Shown piece after piece: positions 60,606 through 64,000 of a stretch of DNA of 64,000 nt. Both the position numbers and the translations under genes were made by a program. The notes beneath the pieces were generated by a model. It searched no databases, was not told the origin of the DNA, and saw nothing but the letters and a program-made list of their open reading frames with translations. Source of the DNA: Paraburkholderia adhaesiva (lineage in GTDB: Bacteria > Pseudomonadota > Gammaproteobacteria > Burkholderiales > Burkholderiaceae); assembly GCF_021390575.1 (NCBI RefSeq), contig NZ_JAJEJQ010000001.1, positions 2,518,501-2,582,500 on the forward strand, in the 5' to 3' direction. Every line of letters starts with the position of its first letter. The stretch's first letter is position 1.

Positions 60606-61853
60606 TCAGCGATAGACCGGGAAGCGCGTCGTCAGCTCGGCCACCTGGGCACGCACGCGCTCGATCGTTGCGGCGTCTTCCGGGTTGTCGAGCACGTCAG
60701 CGATCAGGTTGCCCACCTGCTCGGCTTCCTTCACACCGAAGCCGCGCGTCGTCATGGCCGGCGAACCGAGACGGATGCCGCTCGTGACGAACGGCTTTTC
60801 CGGATCGTTCGGAATGGCGTTCTTGTTGACGGTGATGTGCGCGGCGCCCAGCGCGGCTTCCGCTGCCTTGCCCGTGATCTTCTTCGCGCGCAGGTCGACC
60901 AGCATTACGTGGCTCTCCGTACGGCCCGAGACAATGCGCAGACCGCGCTTGACGAGCGTTTCCGCCAGCACGCGCGCGTTTTCGACCACGTGCTGCTGGT
61001 AGGTCTTGAATTCCGGCGAAAGCGCTTCCTTGAATGCCACGGCCTTGGCCGCGATCACGTGCATGAGCGGACCGCCCTGAATGCCCGGGAAGATCGCCGA
61101 ATTGATCTGCTTCTCGAATTCGGCCTTCATCAGGATCACGCCGCCGCGCGGGCCGCGCAGGCTCTTGTGCGTGGTCGTCGTGACGAAGTCGGCGTGCGGA
61201 ACCGGATTCGGGTAGACGCCCGCAGCCACGAGGCCAGCGTAGTGCGCCATGTCGACCATGAAGTACGCGCCCACGCTCTTCGCGATCTTCGCGAAACGCT
61301 CGAAGTCGATGCGCAGCGCGAACGCCGAGGCGCCTGCCACGATCAGCTTCGGCTTGTGCTCTTGTGCCAGCTTTTCAGCGGCTTCGTAGTCGATGTCCTC
61401 GGCTTCGGTCAGGCCGTAGCTCACGACGTTGAACCACTTGCCCGACATGTTGACCGGCGAACCGTGCGTGAGGTGGCCACCGTGCGCGAGGCTCATGCCC
61501 ATGATCGTGTCGCCCGGCTTGAGCATGGCGAAGAACACGCCCTGGTTCGCCTGCGAGCCCGAGTTCGGCTGAACGTTCGCGGCTTCGGCGCCAAAGAGTT
61601 GCTTCACGCGGTCGATCGCGAGTTGCTCCGCGATATCCACGTATTCGCAGCCGCCGTAGTAGCGCTTACCCGGGTAGCCTTCGGCGTACTTGTTGGTGAG
61701 TTGCGAACCCTGCGCGGCCATCACGGCCGGGCTGGTGTAGTTCTCCGACGCGATCAGCTCGATGTGCTCTTCCTGACGGCGGTTTTCGAGTTCGATCACT
61801 TTCCAGAGTTCGGGATCGACCTTGGCGATGGTGCTTTCGGCTCTGTCAAACAT
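60606..61853 (-). CDS. glyA: Serine hydroxymethyltransferase
   Basis: A PLP enzyme converting serine and THF to glycine and 5,10-methylene-THF. The 415-aa protein shows [39 protein letters not shown] and the PLP-Lys motif [16 protein letters not shown] use the ATG at 61853, where the family N-terminus [17 protein letters not shown] begins; the longer frame extends into the leader. nrdR follows in the same orientation. Confidence 0.98.
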   Translation of the reverse strand: MFDRAESTIAKVDPELWKVIELENRRQEEHIELIASENYTSPAVMAAQGSQLTNKYAEGYPGKRYYGGCEYVDIAEQLAIDRVKQLFGAEAANVQPNSGSQANQGVFFAMLKPGDTIMGMSLAHGGHLTHGSPVNMSGKWFNVVSYGLTEAEDIDYEAAEKLAQEHKPKLIVAGASAFALRIDFERFAKIAKSVGAYFMVDMAHYAGLVAAGVYPNPVPHADFVTTTTHKSLRGPRGGVILMKAEFEKQINSAIFPGIQGGPLMHVIAAKAVAFKEALSPEFKTYQQHVVENARVLAETLVKRGLRIVSGRTESHVMLVDLRAKKITGKAAEAALGAAHITVNKNAIPNDPEKPFVTSGIRLGSPAMTTRGFGVKEAEQVGNLIADVLDNPEDAATIERVRAQVAELTTRFPVYR

Positions 61854-62435
61854 ACGGTTTCCGTTAAGTGTGTTCAGGTTGACCGGGGATCGCGCGAAAC
61901 GCGTAGCGGGTACGCGGCGCTGCTGGCAACGATTTTGAAAACGCGTTTGGTGACACATCCGGCAACGCATTTGGCAAAATCGCCAGCCTTGACATGGCGG
62001 AAGACGGTGCCGCACACGCGAGGCAGGACAGCCACGGGCGGTATCGCCCATGCAGCGCAAATTGAAGCGCGCGAATCTCGGCTGCCCAGGCGAACGGCAA
62101 AACGGCACCCTGCGCTTCACGGTGGGTCGTTCCACCTTGAGTTCCCGTGCCGGCCTGCGGCGCGCATGCCGCTGCGGTTGGTGCTGCAGTTACTGCAGTT
62201 GCCGCAGTTGCATTTGCCGCCAGCTCTGCCATTCGGGAACCCTATCGCCAGTCACGCAGGGATTGAGCGCGTTAGTGTATTGGATGCGCAGGGAATAGGC
62301 AACCGCCGGCGCGAAGCCTTGTGCGGCCGGGCCGCCGATGTTCAGGCCCCTGTTCTATGCCGGCTTCCTTGCCGCAGCGCGTCAATGGAAGTAGGCTTCA
62401 CCCTTTCTGTACCTTCTACCGATTTGGGAGCAACC
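61854..62435. other. glyA/SDR divergent intergenic region
   Basis: A 582-bp gap. It carries the reverse-strand glyA leader, where ACGC-TTTGG is repeated (near 61940 and 61967). It also holds an imperfect 9-bp tandem repeat CTGCAGTTA/CTGCAGTTG/CCGCAGTTG (about 62184-62210). No glycine riboswitch pattern, promoter box or supported gene was recognised; a 122-codon reverse frame here is Ala/Thr-rich and unconvincing. Confidence 0.4.
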
Positions 62436-63182
62436 ATGATTGTCTTCGTCACCGGCGCCTCCGCGGGCTTTGGCGCCGCCATCGCCCGGTCCTTTGTGAA
62501 GGGCGGGCATCGCGTCATCGCAACCGCTCGCCGCAAGGATCGCCTCGATGCACTCGCCGCCGAACTGGGTGACGCACTGCTGCCGATCGAGCTCGACGTT
62601 CGCGACCGCGCCGCCGTTGAGGCGGCCCCCGCCGCGCTGCCGCCCGAATTTGCGTCCGTGGACGTCCTTGTCAACAATGCCGGCCTCGCGCTCGGCGTCG
62701 AACCGGCGCAAAAAGCCGATCTCGACGAGTGGGAAACCATGATCGACACCAACTGCACTGGTCTGGTGCAGGTTACCCACGCGTTCCTGCCCGGGATGAT
62801 CGCTCGCAACCGTGGCCACGTTTTCAATCTCGGATCGGTGGCCGGGCGCTGGCCGTATCCGGGCGGCAATGTCTATGGCGCAACCAAAGCCTTCGTGCGC
62901 CAGTTCAGCCTGAACCTGCGGGCCGATCTCGCGGGCACGGCACTGCGCGTGACCGACATCGAGCCGGGCCTGTGCGGCGGCACCGAGTTTTCGAACGTCC
63001 GTTTTCGCGGCGACGACGCCAAGGCTGCCAACGTCTACAAGGACGTCCAGCCGCTCACCGCTGAGGACATCGCCGACTCGATCTACTGGATCGCCACGCG
63101 TCCCGCGCATGTGAATATCAACACGATCGAGCTGATGCCTGTCGCGCAGTCGTTCGCCGGATTGAGCATCCACCGCGGCTAA
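62436..63182 (+). CDS. SDR oxidoreductase, YdfG-like
   Basis: A 248-aa short-chain dehydrogenase. Motifs: VTGASAGFGAAIARSF (NADP loop), LVNNAGLALG, the Ser region FNLGSVAGRWPYPGGNVYGA and YGATKAF (Tyr/Lys). The C-terminal VNINTIELMPVAQSFAGL matches YdfG (3-hydroxy acid/serine dehydrogenase). ATG at 62436 after GGGAGCAACC. The frame extends far upstream but antisense to glyA, so that part is ignored. Confidence 0.94.
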   Translation: MIVFVTGASAGFGAAIARSFVKGGHRVIATARRKDRLDALAAELGDALLPIELDVRDRAAVEAAPAALPPEFASVDVLVNNAGLALGVEPAQKADLDEWETMIDTNCTGLVQVTHAFLPGMIARNRGHVFNLGSVAGRWPYPGGNVYGATKAFVRQFSLNLRADLAGTALRVTDIEPGLCGGTEFSNVRFRGDDAKAANVYKDVQPLTAEDIADSIYWIATRPAHVNINTIELMPVAQSFAGLSIHRG

Positions 63183-63268
63183 AGGGCAGGATCGATGTTT
63201 TCGGGCCGGCGTTCGTTGTCATGTGGACGAAAGTCAGTACACCAGCGCGTTCCGGTAGAATGCGCGGC

Positions 63269-63778
63269 ATGGAAAGATCCACCAGTCAGACGGGCGCGGC
63301 CCCGCCCGGGTCCGTGCAGGACTTTACGTGGCAGGTTCGCGTTTATTACGAAGACACGGACGCCGGCGGCATCGTGTTCTACGCGAACTATCTCAAATTC
63401 TTCGAGCGCGCGCGGACCGAATGGCTGCGCGCGTGCGGTGTCGACCAGCGCCGCCTTGCCGAGGAAAATGGCTCGCTCTTCGTAGTGCGCAGTACGGCCA
63501 TCGACTATCGCGCGCCAGCCCGCCTCGACGACATCGTGACGATCACCAGCAGGATTGAGAAGCTCGGCCGCGCGTCGGTCGACTTCATGCAGGAAGCGTG
63601 GCGTGGCGAAACGCTGCTCGCGACAGGAAGCATTCGCGTCGCCTGCGTCCAAGGCGCCACCATGCGCCCCGCCGCCATTCCGGACCACGTGCACGATGCA
63701 TTGCGCCGTGGGCCGGGCAACGACGCACCGGCCGTGTCAACGGCCGCGCAGTTATTACCGTTGATACGACGCCAGTGA
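63269..63778 (+). CDS. ybgC: Acyl-CoA thioesterase YbgC (Tol-Pal system)
   Basis: A hot-dog-fold thioesterase. VRVYYEDTDAGGIVFYANYLKFFERARTEWL, given by its ends, is the YbgC signature with the catalytic Asp in EDTDAGG. With the start at 63269 it is 169 aa, longer than the typical 130-140. An ATG at 63260 is also in frame but overlaps a TAGAAT (63256-63261) that could be a -10 box. It precedes tolQ, the normal Tol-Pal order. Confidence 0.92.
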   Translation: MERSTSQTGAAPPGSVQDFTWQVRVYYEDTDAGGIVFYANYLKFFERARTEWLRACGVDQRRLAEENGSLFVVRSTAIDYRAPARLDDIVTITSRIEKLGRASVDFMQEAWRGETLLATGSIRVACVQGATMRPAAIPDHVHDALRRGPGNDAPAVSTAAQLLPLIRRQ

Positions 63779-63908
63779 ACTCGCGCCTGTCAATTCGGGA
63801 CCAAGCAGGGTCCGGTCGCGCTCGCGCGGAGGATTCCCGCTTGTACCCAGGAAGCCTCGCAACGCCTTGCAGCCGCTCGCCCCTTGCGGGACGTTACAAC
63901 GAACCTAT

Positions 63909-64000
63909 ATGAACTCAACTCAAGATCTTTCGATCATTTCGCTCGTTCTTAATGCGAGCGTGCTGGCTCAGGCAGTCATGGGACTGCTCCTGCTGCTCTC
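63909..64000 (+). CDS. tolQ: Tol-Pal system protein TolQ (partial)
   Basis: The first 30 codons read MNSTQDLSIISLVLNASVLA and then a hydrophobic LLLLLS, the N-terminus and first membrane helix of TolQ, the proton-channel component energising TolA. The gene runs off the right edge. It is placed 130 bp after ybgC. Confidence 0.85.
   Translation, partial: MNSTQDLSIISLVLNASVLAQAVMGLLLLL

Noticed and set aside
61864..62232. A 122-codon reverse frame upstream of glyA
   Set aside because: Ala/Thr low-complexity start over a short tandem repeat, no family features, and it overlaps the glyA leader.
60027..62435. An 800-codon extension upstream of the YdfG-like SDR
   Set aside because: It is antisense to nrdR and glyA; SDR homology starts at the ATG at 62436.
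61854..62435. Glycine riboswitch upstream of glyA
   Set aside because: No recognisable paired aptamer pattern in the leader.

Overview
The window is about 64 kb of a high-GC beta-proteobacterial chromosome. Protein sequences and gene order point to Burkholderiaceae, in the Burkholderia/Paraburkholderia/Caballeronia group. Examples are purN | ribF-ileS-lspA-coaBC-dut, clpA-clpS-csp, lpxK-Trm112-kdsB-adk, murJ-rpsT-argF-argG, nrdR-glyA and ybgC-tolQ. Most of the window is ordinary chromosome. No prophage, insertion sequence, CRISPR array, rRNA or tRNA gene was recognised.

Layout. 0-7.9 kb: cofactor, translation and lipoprotein-processing genes (purN partial, ribF, ileS, lspA, coaBC, a luciferase-like monooxygenase, dut). 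8-11.5 kb: the ClpA/ClpS proteolysis pair and a cold-shock protein. 11.5-16.9 kb: a Tat-type multicopper oxidase, icd, rluE, a small exported Ala/His/Lys-rich protein and a DUF192 protein. 17.3-20.1 kb: an EF-G gene standing alone and a cupin. 20.4-26.1 kb: a four-gene peptide-type ABC importer with a fused double ATPase. 26.1-27.3 kb: a low-density stretch with strong inverted repeats and a secreted Gly/Ser-rich protein gene interrupted by one in-frame TGA. 27.5-38.7 kb: an accessory metabolic and regulatory block (aldo/keto reductase, GntR regulator, CoA-transferase divergent from an HTH-citrate synthase fusion, DUF2917, MocR regulator, MdtD-like exporter, degenerate EAL protein, TetR regulator with an isochorismatase-like hydrolase). 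38.8-49.2 kb: sodB, xseA, lipid A/KDO genes, adk, an SDR, sirB1-like, murJ and rpsT. 49.4-55.5 kb: DUF3579, argF, argG, an IclR regulator with gcdH, and a peroxiredoxin. 55.8-57.2 kb: a DUF883/YqjE/YqjK-type envelope-stress cluster. 57.2-60 kb: a five-gene minor-pilin operon. 60.1-64 kb: nrdR, glyA, an SDR, ybgC and the start of tolQ.

Regulatory sequence is often readable. There are paired half-sites between divergent genes (CoA-transferase/HTH-citrate synthase, DUF2917/MocR, IclR/gcdH, TetR/isochorismatase). clpS has a near-consensus promoter whose predicted start falls on the ATG. csp and rpsT have promoters with long leaders. Many intrinsic terminators are present.

No clearly new multi-gene system is demonstrable from sequence alone. 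The strongest second-look items are the TGA-interrupted Gly-rich secreted protein with its hairpin-rich leader, the HTH-citrate synthase/CoA-transferase locus with its shared operator, the catalytically degenerate EAL protein, and the DnaA-box pair beside an AT-rich patch between xseA and lpxK.
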